Below, in pieces: positions 1 through 13,598 of a stretch of 64,000 nucleotides of DNA; within the stretch, counting starts at the first letter, position 1, and each line of letters starts with the position of its first letter. The position numbers were made by a program, and so were the translations under genes. Source of the DNA: Anarhynchus alexandrinus (Eukaryota > Chordata > Aves > Charadriiformes > Charadriidae); contig VUYV01000214.1 in NCBI GenBank assembly GCA_008711295.1, positions 124,001-188,000 on the forward strand, in the 5' to 3' direction. The notes under the pieces were generated by a model. It was given only the letters and a program-made list of their open reading frames with translations. It was not told where the DNA came from and did not search any database.

Positions 1-3000
1 CAAATATCACGGTAGGTGCTGAGGGTGGAACAAACAGCCTGCTCCCCACTGCCCACATGGGACTGCTCAACAAAGTAAACCCTCCTGTGTCTTCTCCAAA
101 CCACTGGGCTCAGCGGAGCAGGCTGCCCAGCTTTCCCCTTGAGGACTGTTTCAAAGTGTCAGCAAATGTAGCTTAGAGATCAAGAATGTACTTCTTTGTG
201 CAAAACCTGAAAAAAAGCAAGAAAGAATAAAGAGCTGTACAAGGGGACGCGCAGCTCAGACAGAAGAGAAGGTGTGGAACAAACTGTCTCACATTTTTGT
301 CTCCCATTCCTGAGGTGGGGAAAGCAGCAAGGTGGGAAAACAAATGGCTCTTTCTCCTGAGCATCCCTTCTGGCTGAGTCCTGCTTCAGCTGTGCCACAT
401 CTCATCTACGAGCTGAGGCTTGCCAAGCTGTGGCCCCTCTTGCAGCCAATGCCCCAGGTGAAGGTGAATGCACAGTAATGGCAGATTTATTGCATGACCC
501 CTGGGGATTCTGGTTAATGCAGCAGGTTGCCTGGTAGTAGTGAAGTGTCAGATGGCAGCAATCCTTAGAGGGGAGGCATTAAGCATCTCAGGCTTAGTTA
601 TGCTGTGGGTCCAGCCCAGGTCAGCAGCATACAGAGTCATAAACACTAGGCTGAGATTTGGGAATGGTCTGTCTAACAGCTTTGGGCTTCAGTTTGAATC
701 TGCCGGTGCCAGGTCAGAAAAATCAATACAGCATTGAGCAGTGTCTTCATCAGCCTTTGACTTCTCCCGTAGCCTTCTGCAGGTCAGTACTGAGGTGGGT
801 GATACGTGTGTGTGTGTACAAAGAAACTCGCAGTGCCTCTGCCAGCTGGGTCTAAACAGAGGGCTGGAGGCTGGGTGGCTGTCAGACTGGCCTCTTCTCT
901 GGAAGAAAACCTGCTGCAAAAAAATAACAGATAATTTCACTACTCCCCCCTCACTCCCCTTCTGTAAATATTCATCATAAGCAGTTAAAAGGGAGCAGCT
1001 GCGGACGATGAATCCTGGCTTGTCATTGTCCTTCATCAGGAGGACAGCCCAGTCAGCACTCAAATATCCGTCCCCTCTCTCCGGCCCCCTGCCGCCTCCG
1101 TGCGCTGCATCCTCATGCTGCTGGGGGTTCGTAAAGGGCGTATAGACAGGGATGCAGCAAACGTATGCTGTGCCTGTGACTGTAATCTCAAATGAGCTAG
1201 TCAGGTGCTTAAGGACAGAAGCTACTACCGGGGTAGGGGCGGTTGGACAGATGCAAGGTGGACAGGTGGATGGATTGCCATCACAGGTTTGGTCTCTCGG
1301 AGGGAGGAGTGGGCAACGGGGTCAGAAGAGGTCACTGCATGACTTTTCCATCTTCAGACACTGATGCAGCAGGGTGGCTCCATCACAGCCCTTGTGGCCT
1401 GTCAACAGGAGTGCCATCAAATACAGGCATGTCATCTTGAGGGCCAACAGGCAGTCAGAAGCTCTGTGGATGGAGCCATGAGGGTCCTGTGTGCTTGGCA
1501 GGGAAATGAGAGGTGGCAAATTCTCCTCAGTGCAGGACAGAAGGAAACAGTGATGTGTGGGAGGGATGCAGTTGGCTGATGAATTGCCCACCTACTTTGG
1601 GATCCAATGTAATTGCAGTGTTTCTAGGCAGGTTATTAGCCACAGAGCACAGCAAACAGGTGGCAACTTGAGGGGGGGTTAGGGCGTTTTGTCATTTTTG
1701 TTTTGTTTTTCTCAAAAGCTATGAGGTGTTGTGATGTCCCTTTACATCAGATGCCTATGTTCCCAGGTTAACCCAGGTCACCAAGTTTCCTCCTAGACTC
1801 AGCTCTGGGCCAGCAGGGATGCGTTGTGTCCTTACCCTCGTGGGACGGTGGGGCGACCGGCTGTGGCTTGAGAGCTGCAGTGGGTCCTCAGCGAGGACAG
1901 ACAGACACCGCTGCATTGTATCACAGTGTCACAGCACAGTTATTCTCTCCTGGTGTCACACACCGGCTGCAGTGGGAGCGCTCCCTCCTGCAGTGGAGGG
2001 ACGGAGGGTGGGCAGGAGGATAAGCGCAGCAGGGACGGGGCTCCCTGAGGGGAGCAGAGGCAGTGCCCAGTTCCCATGCCCTGGACGGCAGTTCATTTCT
2101 CTTCTGCAGCTTCTCTCTTGGCAGCTGAAATCAAACCCTGAATGGCCTGGCAGTTTTAATACCTGGGGCATAGCTTGCCTGCCTAAATCTTTGCCTTTGT
2201 CTAAGAAAGTCATGACTTCTCTGAGCTTGCTGCTGAGAGTGCTGGATGAGGCTGCTCTGATGGTTACAGGAGAACGTTTGCTCACCCCTGCAGCTGGTGG
2301 GCTCCCCAGGCTCCCTCCTTCAAACCTGTGGCAAAGGCACATGCACCTATTTTCTTAAGCTACATTTTCCCCACTAAGGTTTTCTTCTCACGTACAATAG
2401 GGTGAAGAAGGGTGAGGGTTTTCTGTTCGGTTCGCCTCTTCGATTTGGAGTAAAGTTGTTTTGTTGTTTTGGGGTTTTTTTTGACTGGAGGTCTGGTGCC
2501 TGGGATTTCATCGGCAGGCGCCGGGCTCCCGCTGTGACTGGGTGCTAGTGACCTCTAACGGACAGCTCTGAAAAGCCTCACTGAGGGATGGAGGCCTTTT
2601 AGACACGGGTTTTTATTGTTACCGTCATTTTTATACATAGCTACTGTGGATGTGGTATTAGAGATGTCTCACGCATCTTTAAGGCAGTCCTGTTGCTTAT
2701 GGCTTGTGTACTTGCTTTTACGTTTCTATTCCTTCTCAGCCAGCAGGAAACACCAGCAGCTGAAACACCCCAACCTGTTGATCTTTATATATAGTGCATC
2801 TATTTTCCTTGGCATCTGGAGAGTGGGGATGGATGAAAGGGATGTAGGAGGGACAGATGGAAAGTGAGGACCATAGTCAGCTTCTGAGTCCTCTTTAAAT
2901 AGCACTTTACCAACCAGGGAGACCACTGTGGCTCTATTGTTTCTCCTGAATTTGTTTGTGATTTGAAGCACACAGATCTCTTTAAGTGCTGCTTTGTTTT

Positions 3001-4287
3001 TAAAAATTGGAGTAAAGTTAAATCCGTGTGGAAGCTGAGGAGCCTTTCATATCCCCTAAATTAAGAGAGAGCACTCAGGACTCTTTGACAGCCTACCCAG
3101 CGATGTACCCTGCAACCCTTATACTCATTGCTAGTAAAAGTGTTTGACATCCTGAGACACCTGCTGAAAGCAAATAATTTGTGCTTACAAGTTGATGGGT
3201 GTTGGGAGCATTTGATATCTCTCTTCCTATATCCTCTTAAGGCTCCTTTTTTTTCTTTTCTCTTTGGCTCTTGTGTCTCGGGATGAATTCTAGTGGTGGG
3301 CCAAAGCTGTGCTTTTTCAAAGGTGCGAAAGAAACAGCACTGTAGCTCTCCCTATATCAGCTTCTTTGGGATGCCTAAAATACAGCACCTTATTTAAAGG
3401 ATATCTGATTTAAATTAAAAGATGGCAAGCTTGGAACTAAGCTCCAGGTCACTGCTAAGTGAAAGCACACCACAAAACTAGCTCCTTGCCCCAGAACAGA
3501 ACTTGAAAGCAGGATCTCTGCAAGATTCATTTGGACTGGGCATGAGAGGTGACTGAGGAAATCCAGAGGTTTCAGAATAATATTTACTGATATAGGGGAT
3601 ATATATATACACACACACTGATATATAGAGACCTTATGCTTCAGTTCCTCAGCCAATTTCTATTTATTAGGAGCATGATAAGACTAACACAGAAGATCAA
3701 TATTCTGCATCATGTACCTTCTCTGTAGCATCTGGTAGTGGCCACAGGGAGACCAAACTGGAGAGGGGCTTGGCCTGGGACAGAAGGCCTATGCTTTGCC
3801 AGGGAGCTACACATCTCCTTCCCTTTCTCCCTCCTCACTTGTGGCTGCCAGTGATGTTTACAGGTAGATTAAGTGAACCGGAGGGTCGGCTGATCCGTGG
3901 TGTGACTTAACGGCTTCCTATTCCAGATGAATGAGCAGCTGGTGGAGTAAATGGGGGCTGTCATGTTGTAACTGGGACCTCCCATCAGCTTGTTTGTACA
4001 TCTCCCCTCCTGGGGCAGGTCAGGGTGCCTGGGGAGGAAGGGGAACCCTTTACGGAGCTGATGGTGCTGCCCATACCAGCTCTCAGCAGGTCCCCATGCT
4101 GGGACACCAGGGGTATTTCTGAGACAAGCTCAACCTTACCAGCTCAAAAAGCAAACGAAATAGCCTGTGCTTTGGGATAGCAATAATTCAGGAGGCAAGG
4201 CTGAAATAACTAAATATGAATGGCTCCGTTAGCCACCTTTCAGGACCCACCTATAATGATGTTGCAGCAGTGAGGATGGCCCAAGGT
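1..4287. other. Unique non-genic DNA, GC-mixed
   Basis: No gene or recognisable transposon is visible. Composition alternates between AT-rich stretches and GC-richer patches (about 1060-1110 and 1800-2100). Small simple repeats occur: a (GT)n run near 805-817 and an AT/AC run at 3601-3618. The longest open frame, plus strand 1819-2358 (179 codons), lies in the GC-rich patch, has no recognisable domain, and is overlapped by open frames on the other strand, so I treat it as chance. Confidence 0.6.
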
Positions 4288-4309
4288 GGGGGGGAAGGGA
4301 GGTTGAGGG
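4288..4309 (+). repeat. G-quadruplex candidate
   Basis: Four G-tracts of at least three bases can be drawn: two inside the G7 run at 4288-4294, one at 4297-4299 and one at 4307-4309. Loops are 1, 2 and 7 bases, which fits the usual G3+N1-7 rule. Folding is inferred, not shown. Confidence 0.45.
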
Positions 4310-7300
4310 TGGTGAGAGCAGATATAAGGCAGAGTAATGATGTGGGGCTGAGCAGGGGAAACAGAGCCTGTGGATCAGCAAGGGATTACTGCTTTATTAG
4401 CCTCTGGATTAGTGTCCCAGGGCCAGAGACTGCAGAATAGACTGTATTGAATTATTCCTTATCAGCTGGTGCTGACTGACTGACTCGGGTCTGTCCCAGT
4501 AAGCTCCCTGGTTTGGGGAGGTATTTTCTGCATTCTGGCTGGTATGCCACAGTAAAGGACTTGGAAGGAGATGGCTTTTAGGAACAAAAAAGCCACATGG
4601 AGATGAGAAATTATAGGAGGACTCGGGGGTGAAAGAGTCACACAGTAGTTGCTCAATACTCTCCTTTTTCTTCCTTAAATTGGAAAGGCTCTCTTATCTC
4701 CAGATCAAGTCTCTCAAGACATAGCTGGAGATTTCCCGTCTTTGATTGCGATAGCTTTGATTCCAACGCCTTTCCATGTTCCTATTTATTCTTCAAAGGT
4801 GAATTCAGACTAGGCAAATCTGCTTTGGCTACAGGTCTCAAATGTCTGGGGACATAATTTTAACCACAGAAAACAGTCACTCTATTGATATATGTGTGTG
4901 AATGAGGAAGAGAAACAGACTGTGTAAAGAAAAGAGGGCAAGCATGCCTGCAGCCGCCTTGTAATTGTGCTGTGAGGTTGGAGGAGGCAAGGACAGAGAC
5001 AAAGGTGCAGAAAGTGATATTGCTTCAGCAGGGGATGCACCTCGCTCTGACCCAGCAGCAGTTTCTTATCAGCCATGAGTGTCATGATCCCGGTTTTTGG
5101 ACAAAACAAGAGCCCAGGTATCCCATTTGCTCCTCGCCTCTGAAGATTTTTATACAACTTTCTCTGGGAAAAGGACACAAACTGTCTTGCCTGGCCATTT
5201 GGGAGGAAGGGTGAATTGCACTTTGCATTTCTACTGTCCTATGTTCTGACACCTTCCAAGCCTGCGGGAAACATAGAGAGGCATGGGGCCACCTGCAAGA
5301 GAAGTTCTGGTTCCAGGGAGGCGATGGACCTTTGAGAACTGCTGTGTATTGTAAGATAAGGAAAGGAAATCCCTGTTGCAGGGGTATTACCCTTGGTCTG
5401 TGGAACATGTTCAGGCTCTGCAGTATCAAAGATGGCGTTACACTAATGTTTCTAGCCTTTATTTGCAAAGGAAAGCTTCCAAGCATGAACCAATTACAAC
5501 TTCATGCACTTAGAGGCTTGAAACAGCAAACAACCAAAATTAAGGCTTTTGAGCAGAGCTGACTCCCCCAGGCATCCATCACCAGAAATTTCTGAATAAA
5601 ATGCTGGTCATTTGAATATGCAAAATTTGTTATGATGCAAAAAAGTGAGAGCTGGGCACTCACAGGCAATGAGGAAAATGAAGAGCCGCCTAACAGCAAA
5701 GCTCCTGCCTGTAACATGCGCTCTGTGATGTAGAATGCAGCAGTGAGTTTCTATATGCATAATAACGATTAAAATTGTAGCTCCTGGATGAGCGTGGTGG
5801 CCTGCCAGCAACCTCTATGCAAATCTCCAAGCTCCAGTAGCTAGGGGGGAATCATGCCCCTTAACGAGCTAGTGCGGTCCACAGCCAGAAATAGAATTCC
5901 TCCCTGCTCCGTGCAACCGCACCGACATATGGGGGACTTCATTTCCATCACGCTGTTAACCACAGTCTTTAGAGCAAGTGACCGCATCCCGTGGCCTGGC
6001 TGACCTCTCTCAGAAACCATACCGAGTGCTCCTGGCCTGACAGAAGTGTTAGAAGCAGTTTAGTGCTGGGGCTATGGTCATACCGGCTCTTGAGAAATAT
6101 TAACCTTCACTGGGCTTCACTGATTGATACTCAGCTGGGAGACCTTTGAGGAAGCGCAGGTGATTCAGAAAGGAATGTTGATGACTCACTGGGTAACACC
6201 TGGGCCCTCTCTAACACTGTGGTAGAGGCGTTTTGCTGCTGGAGGTACTATATTTTCATTTAGAGGTAAACCCAAAGGCTAAAGTCGTTAGTGATGCCGT
6301 AACATCTTCCACACGAGTTTGAATGCAGTCCTCAATGTTCCGCTGAATTTCACCTAGAGAAAGTAGTATTCTGATGACTTGGCATTTGTTCTGTAATTCA
6401 ACTAGAACAGTTACTCTTCATTTTCCTCTCTCTGACTCTGCTATATAGTTTTATTATGTGCTGTTATATAACTTAGTTCTGATGTGAAGCCAGCTATATT
6501 TCAGAGTTAGATGAATGATCCCTATATAATATGCATATATGTCTGCAAAGCACTTTGGATAAAAGATGCGAAGAAATGCAGGTTATTATTTTGCCTTTCC
6601 CTGGGTTTTACTTTGTCGCATGCTATTTAGCAACTTTGCTGTTGTTCTGTCTCAACGCCTTGTTGAATGAAGTGTTCTAAACAGTTTTGGGAGCGCTGAC
6701 ATATTTTATTAATTGCCTTTTACAGGTTGTTTTTCTGTCTCTTTTGAAACTCCCCATTTCACAGCAATAATGAAAAAATAAATGTTTTAAGCTAAAGTTT
6801 TAGCAACCAAGGCAGAAAGGGAAAGAAAGCGCTGCAAAATATTTGGCCAATTTTAAGCCAAGCTTTGAGGCTGACGTGATACCAGAGACTCCTGTCACTA
6901 GGGCTTTAGGGTACAGGAATAATAATAACTGGAATGGAGGAGAGATGGGTGCACAGTGTTCCAGGCAGGATAAAATAAACCAGCAGCCCATCTGGGTCTC
7001 TAACGACTTCTCAAAGAAGGGTTTTGTACTCTGAGATTTGTTCTGACAGCAGTGTTTTGAAAATGTTTAGGACTCTTGCCATCACACTTCTTTTAAAGTC
7101 TGATTACCTTATGTGACATATCCTCGGCTGTTGTAAATTGATACCGCTTCATCAACTTCAGTGGCATCTTGTCAGTGTACATCGGCAGAGCATTAGCCCT
7201 CTGCACCCACACATGTTGCCTTGAGCTGGGTTGGGATCTCATCATCAGTCATTATGAGCCTGATGAGAGAGTGCTGAAGGGAAGACATAGGTTATGATAG

Positions 7301-8568
7301 GTCGTGGTGAGGACTGACCCAGTAAGTGGAACTCATTTCTTTTTGATTTATTACTAATTCCAGTTTCTCTGTACGATTCTGGCTCCAGGACACACTATCT
7401 TCTGAGATATAAAAACCTGTAGATACTAAGACCTCCGTGTCATCTTTTGTAAGCACGGGCATGATATTGGTTCTGATGTTCTGACCAGAACCAATGTGAG
7501 AAACTGCATTCACCCCAACAAAATTCCCCTTGTTAGCTACCTTTGATTACGCATCTTTGCTGCTTGTCATAAGGCTACTGTACAATACTTAAGTGCTGCA
7601 GTGTTTTATCATAACTCAGGTATAAGACTTTCTCTACGAAAGATGGTTTGAAGTGTCCTTTGGCATCCATTAGTGTGAAATGTGCCATGGAAATGTAAAT
7701 CATGTCACTGATTGTCAAGAAGCAGCTGGCCTTCAAAGAGTGTCCTGCCGCATTACTGCGGGAAGGGGGGGCAAGGAGGCCAGCAGGGCAAGGCAAAAGA
7801 GAAGCTGAATTTTTCATTTCACTTAAAGGACTCTTGTCTGCAGGTTAGCATTCAATACCCCTCCTGAATGCGACAGCCATGGTGCTGCTCGGCTGGTGGA
7901 CATGGAGGAGAACATTGCCCTTGCTCCTGTGACACTGCACAGGCAGTGCTCTCTCACCTGGTGGGCAGATTATTCTCCCTGTGGGTAATGCTTCCCACAA
8001 ATACAGAAATCTTGTGCTCTCTGGACTCAAGCAGGCACTGTTTTCCTATGGTTTGAGGGCCTGAGCTGGAAAGACTTCCCTTTGCTGGTAGCACCAGAGA
8101 GCGCAGTGCTGGGACTCCCAGTCCGGCTTGATAGGAGTGGGCTCAGACACACACCTGACCATCATGGTGGAGTTTTTCCTGCCTTATTCCAGCCCTGAGT
8201 GAGCTCAGACGGCCACACAATTGGATCAGTGTGTTTTCCAATGTGAAAAGTAATATTTCCAAGGGCTATTGATCTTCTGTGTAAGGGCATTGGCTGACTT
8301 GCCCAGGTAGGTCAGGTATAAACCTCTGGTGTACCCTAAGAACTGCTCTCTAAGTCAATGATGGGCCAATATCTCTTCTGTGATGATCCAAGGGCAGCTC
8401 ACTGTCAGATGACTGGTGCTACAAAACGGCTGCTGAGAGCTTCCTTTTGAAAATATTATGACTCATTTTTTGATGCAGCTTAGTCAATTGGCAGGTTGCA
8501 AAGGTCAGACTAGGGCATCTCTTAACCCAGGGCAGAATGCTTTGAGTATTTCCTGTAATGTCTTGTTT
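4310..8568. other. Unique non-genic DNA
   Basis: No gene, transposon or RNA gene is recognised. The area is AT-leaning, with short AT-rich runs around 6420-6560. An isolated octamer ATGCAAAT lies near 5818, as expected by chance in DNA of this composition. Open frames here are under 100 codons and lack domains. Confidence 0.6.
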
Positions 8569-8645
8569 AAAAAAAAAACCAAACAACCAAACAAAACCAA
8601 CAAAACAAAAGAAACCAACAAACTTACCAGCAACAACAAAAAAAC
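8569..8645 (+). repeat. A-rich low-complexity block, (AAAC)-like
   Basis: A run of ten A at 8569-8578 leads into roughly 65 bases made almost only of A and C, with irregular AAAC, AACA and AAAACC units. It could be a decayed simple repeat seeded by a poly-A tail. No parent retrocopy is recognisable just upstream, so it is called only low complexity. Confidence 0.7.
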
Positions 8646-8874
8646 ATCCAAATGCATCATCTTCATCCAGTCTGAACCCCAACCCATGACACTCACCCAA
8701 GAAGTGTTATTACTATGAAAGTGAGCCTTTTTGTTGAAAAGCTGCATCTTTCACTGAATGGTATCCTTCTTTGCATCCCTACGGCTTTTCTTAATTTGTG
8801 GCTAGCTGTAGGTCAGGTGGGTGATTTGCTGCTTAGTGCTTCTTGAAGGCTCCCAATGCAGACATCAGTTTTGT

Positions 8875-8995
8875 CAATATGAAGTGCTATGGTCTACAGC
8901 AAGTCTGGTCATCTCAATATGAAGTGCTATGGTCTACAGCAAGTCTGGTCATCTCAATATGAAGTGCTATGGTCTACAGCAAGTCTGGTCATCTC
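8875..8995. repeat. Minisatellite, three perfect 40-bp copies
   Basis: Three head-to-tail copies of a 40-bp unit occupy 8875-8914, 8915-8954 and 8955-8994, with the first base of a fourth copy at 8995. Each begins CAATATGAAGTGCTATGG and ends GGTCATCT. I see no mismatch among the three copies, so the expansion is either very recent, kept uniform by slippage or conversion, or an assembly effect. Flanking sequence is unique and the unit has no relation to CR1. Confidence 0.95.
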
Positions 8996-11900
8996 TAGGA
9001 AGACTTTGTGAACTGAAGATATTTGCTATGTTGTCCCAGAAAATAAATCCTAATCTTCTAGGGTAGGCACAGGCTTCAGGCTGTCCTTAGGCTAAAGGAA
9101 GTAGATTCAAGTCTTTCTAACGTCACTGGGAAACACTCCATTTAGCAAGCAAATCGTGGACTACTTTGCTTCTATATCATGTATGTCTTGAACTTACCAA
9201 CGCATGTATGTCAAACAGATAATATGCAGGTCTTTAGGCAAGAATCCTGATTCACTCAGCCTTGCAAATGGCTCCCTAATGGACTTTGCTTGAAGCCATA
9301 TGACCTTGAAAGTGGGAGCTCCTTAAAACGTACTGTTCAATTTCTGTCTAACAGTTAAACTTGTATAGATGGGGACAAGTGCAGACTGTGTTATGAATGA
9401 GGATACCTCACCCTGTTTAAAGTAAAGCTTATTGGAAAAGGAGCCTTTTCCCTTAGCAAAAAGGTTTTCCACCAATATTAGGTAGGTCCATCTTACAAGG
9501 AGATGACACAGCTGAGAGAAAGAGGATTGGAAAATATTATTCACGCTCACGTATGTGAAGCATGTTGTATAAAGATTTTGCTGCCGTGCATCTACAATGT
9601 TTGTTCATTGGTAAAGCTACACAGATTATTTAGCAATGACTGTCACACTCTTGCTAATACTGTGTGTGCTACTAATATGCCAAGTGCTATTTAATAACTC
9701 GGGTGTTGTCAGAGACCATTTTTTATAAGAGCTGCAATATCCAAATTTTGGTATAACAAGAGACTCCTAATAATGTATAGTATAACCCCTTCTTGTCAGG
9801 AGAACATATTGTGCCTTTGAAGTAAACATTTCTGCAAAAGTGGGATATTTCCTTATACTTCCCCTGAATTAGCCCCTGTGACTACGCAACTTGTGTACAT
9901 GTGCATACAGCATGGAGAATTGGCAATGTCTATGTCGTAATGATTTTAACTAGCTTTGCATCCAATTTTGAAGCCTTCTAAATCCCCTCGGTAACAAAGT
10001 CCATTCTCTTGATTGTTTGTTTGTGTGATGTGTGGCCAATAAACCATATTTCTGGCAATTTAAAGCTGTTTTGTTGGAATGAAACTCTAATATCAACTGT
10101 GCCGTTTGCTTTTTTGCAAATGCTTCTTTCCCAGGCTCTATCTCAAAAGAGACTTGGCCTAGAAACTCTGTTTCTGCAAGAATCCTTGATGATATGCTGA
10201 CATAAATTGTAACTTCGGATCAAATTAAGAAATGTTTTTTAAGCATTTGGCAAGGCCTCTTTGAATTTTTGCAATACTCACTGGCTGCAGACTGTAAAGG
10301 TAGAATTTTGCAGAGCATACAGCACTTATCTAACTTTTCTGATCCACTCCTGCTTGGATTTCTACAGAGTAAAGGCTGGACAACACAAAGCCCACTTAAA
10401 GATCCTGTCCAAAATGTGCACCATAGGCTGGCGGTGCTGGGCTGTGGAAGAGGGACTGAGGTTCCCAAACTGCGTAAGCCCCGCTGCTTGGGTTGAGAAA
10501 TGGCAGTTGGACCATACTACCTCTTGCAGGCAGTTAATGTTAAACTCCACCAGCTGAACCACTTGGGTCCAAATTGGTTCTGTGCTCTCCCAGCACTGCC
10601 TGTGACTTTGGTGAGCTCTGGCTGAGCTCTCCTTCCTTGATAGGGGACTGATAGGCTCTGCCCAAGAAGCCAGGGGAGTTTGTCAACTCCCTTAGCCAAG
10701 CTGGTTGATTTTGTGTTCAAGAAACAGCCTTCTGACCCAGCCTGTGCTCTTGCTGATTGCAGCATGCCAAAACAGTCCTGGCAAGATGAGGCACTTATTT
10801 AGGAAGCTTTTTTTTCTTTGACTTTTGGTGGTTTTTTTTTTTAATGAACTTCGTGGGATTCACCTATCACCTCACAGAGGTTACAACTGCTCACTCAGGC
10901 AACAGCTGGGGCTTCTCTTGCTGACTCCTGTGAAATCAAGGAGCCTGCTCTCTTCTCTGTTAGCCTGCTTGGCTTGGATATTCTGCTCTGAAGTCAATGA
11001 GGGTGTTTTTAGTAGTCTTTGTGGTCCGAGGTATGAGTCATTCTGGAAAGGCAAACTCAGCTTGCCCTTTCTGCAGCTTAAAGCTAGTTACAAGCTACAG
11101 TTTTGAAGTAAAGGGATGCAAACAAAGAGTATGGAGCATGACAATGGGGTCCCACCAGGGATGTTAGGTTGCTGAAAACTGACCCAGGGCTTGATGGAAC
11201 TGCCTTGGGCCTGCAGAAGGTCTCAGTCAAAGTTATCTGAAGTCTATCACTTGTCTGTCACACTCCATGAACCGTGGATCAGGGCTCCCTGTGGCAAGAC
11301 TGCACCCCTTCTTAACCTGCTCTGTGCATCTTTGCAATGTCACCAGCTGATGTGGGAACCTGATACACTTACACAGTGGAATAATCCCCAACAAAACACA
11401 TATGTAAGCAAATGCAATTTAGGTATTTTTTTTAACCAAAGTCACTTCAAGCTACAGAAAGGTGGCAATTACCCTTCTACAAGCAAGACCAGTTACCCCC
11501 TTGTAGGGCTGGACCTGGGGTAGTGACCCTAAAAAGTCAAGCATTTGCTCTGTCCTTTGCTCAAAGGCTGTAGTGGGAATATTTTTGATGGTGCCGCTGG
11601 GAACAGCATCTGGCCTATTCCAATTGTAAATCACACCCCTTCTGCACATAAGATTCAGTCTTAATTAATACGAGTGATGACTTAAAAGGAAAAATGGAAG
11701 TCTAAATGCAGACCTCTCCAGATCCTAAAGTAATGTCCTGCATGTAATTTTCCAGCAAAATAGATTCAGGAAAATGTTCTTTGTGCTTTAAACGTCTCAG
11801 AAATAACTTCAACTCATCTTGCAGTTCAAGGGCCAGCACAAGGATCTGCAATGGCATGAAAATATTGTCCTTTTCTAAGTGTTATTGACAGGTGTACCTT

Positions 11901-12341
11901 GTTGATGTTGCTAGTCCAAAAAAGCAATATTATTTTAAAAAAGGAAACCATACTGCAGGCAATCAACCTACTTTTCCTCTTATGCATCAGCTTCTAGCTG
12001 GAAATCTATTAGCTAAACTGGAGAGAGAGAAGGTTAGAATCATAGAATCAGGGAGTGTAGAGAAAGGGAAATTATGAGGGTGTGCAGATTGTATTCTTTA
12101 TCTCTTGTGCCTCAGATGCTGTCCTTCACAGCATTGCGTTGCATCCCCTGCAGCCGTGCTCTGAGCTGAAGCAGAAGCTGTGTGAAAGCTGCCTGGAGTA
12201 CTCTTTCTCTTAATGAGAGCTGAAGCGTATGTAGTCTACTTTTCTCTTGCTTTCCCTACCTCCCCTTCCAGCAGAAGAGAAAAACATGAAATTGAGTGGG
12301 TCTGCTTCCCTGAATAATGCCCCACTGCCTCCATGGATCTC

Positions 12342-12342
12342 N
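12342..12342. other. Single unresolved base (N)
   Basis: One ambiguous base in ordinary sequence. Unlike the other two isolated Ns in the window, it is not next to a G homopolymer. Confidence 0.98.
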
Positions 12343-12726
12343 GGTATGACACGTGAGCCAAAGTCAGGGGGCAGCAGATGTCACCGGGTCAAGAACCAAG
12401 GGGACATCCCCACTGGCGGTGTCTGCGCCGGCCAATTCTTAATGCTTCTTGCCCACGCATTGCTGCTGGTGGAAGTGGTTAGTGCACTGATGTCAGTAAG
12501 TCACCGGTGTCCCTCTCATTGCCACCTCATACTGTGTCAGTTTGCTCACTGTAACGTAACCGAGATTTCTCTGCACAGTACGAGGAAGCCAAGCTGCGCC
12601 CGTACAGACATACCCTCGGTAGATTAAACCACAGATATAGGAAATATCTGCAGCGAGAACATGGAGGCGCTGTCATCTCTGCAGGTGTCATACCATTAGC
12701 TGGCCGCACACCCCAGCGTCTGCGCA

Positions 12727-12745
12727 GCCTGCCTGCCTGCCTGCC
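12727..12745 (+). repeat. (GCCT)n microsatellite
   Basis: About 4.75 uninterrupted GCCT units. Short, but a possible length polymorphism. Confidence 0.85.
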
Positions 12746-13566
12746 ACGGCTGCCTCCACTGTAGCTGGCCTGCGTGGGCTGCAGCCGTCTTTCCTGCTGC
12801 AGTTCAGGTGGACCCGGAGGAATAGGAAGGTTCAACAGCCTTGTGTCACATCTGCAGATGTTGATGAAAATAGTGTTGGCTGGCCCAGATGCGGAGAGGT
12901 CTCGCCCTCCTCCTCTGTGCTGCTGCTGTCGTCCTCTCTGGGGTGGCATTGCCACCACAGGTTGGCTGATCACTGAGCTTTCATTGCAGCAGTGAGTGTG
13001 ATGAATGGTGTAACACGGCCCTTTGAGCCCAGGCGTCAGGAAAAGGGGCTCCGAAGTGAAGGTCATTGCTGCTGGCAGAACTAGGGCTGAAAAAATGTCA
13101 GCGGGAGCAGTGGCCAAAACAGGCGGGGGGGAAAGAGAAATTGCTCTTCGGTTCTTTTCCAGGAGATGATGTGGTTCTCCTAGTATGGGTTGCCCTTCAA
13201 GAGAGGGTGATGTTAGGGGCTTGGAGATCTAGACATAGTTCTTGTCTTTGCCAAGGAACACCTCCCCTGCAGTTCTTGGACCTATTCTTTCTGCTCCACT
13301 CATCTCCCTGTGTTTACTGTGAGATATACTTCCCACATGGGAATGTTTTGTCAGGCTAAATTCAATGATGCCAATGAGACGCCCAGACATGACAATGACA
13401 GAGGGCATTAAAAGGATCCCGTTAAAATTCATCAAAACTTCTGTAGCACAGGGGAGTTCAAGGGAATGCACTGGAAAATCACCCTGTCACACTTCTCTCT
13501 CATTAGTCTGAATTGTATTCAGAGGGATATGTTGTGGTGCAACTGTGCGTGTTTGTATACATATTT

Positions 13567-13598
13567 ATATGTATATATATCAATATGTATATATATCA
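13567..13598 (+). repeat. AT-rich tandem duplication, 2 x 16 bp
   Basis: Two identical 16-bp units (ATATGTATATATATCA) lie head to tail at 13567-13582 and 13583-13598, inside a longer TA-rich tract starting near 13555. Confidence 0.85.

Noticed and set aside
1819..2358. 179-codon plus-strand open frame
   Set aside because: It lies in a GC-rich patch, is overlapped by open frames on the other strand, and has no domain, no exon structure and no family resemblance that I recognise.
8875..8995. The 40-bp repeats as a CRISPR-like array
   Set aside because: The units abut with no spacers, and the DNA is animal.
12037..12050. GAATCATAGAATCA as a minus-strand CR1 tail
   Set aside because: Only about 14 bases match and no adjoining CR1 3' UTR is visible.
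12527..13117. 196-codon minus-strand open frame, the longest without Ns
   Set aside because: Its composition is biased (proline, arginine, glutamine runs) from GC-rich and GCCT-repeat DNA; no motif or homologue is recognised.
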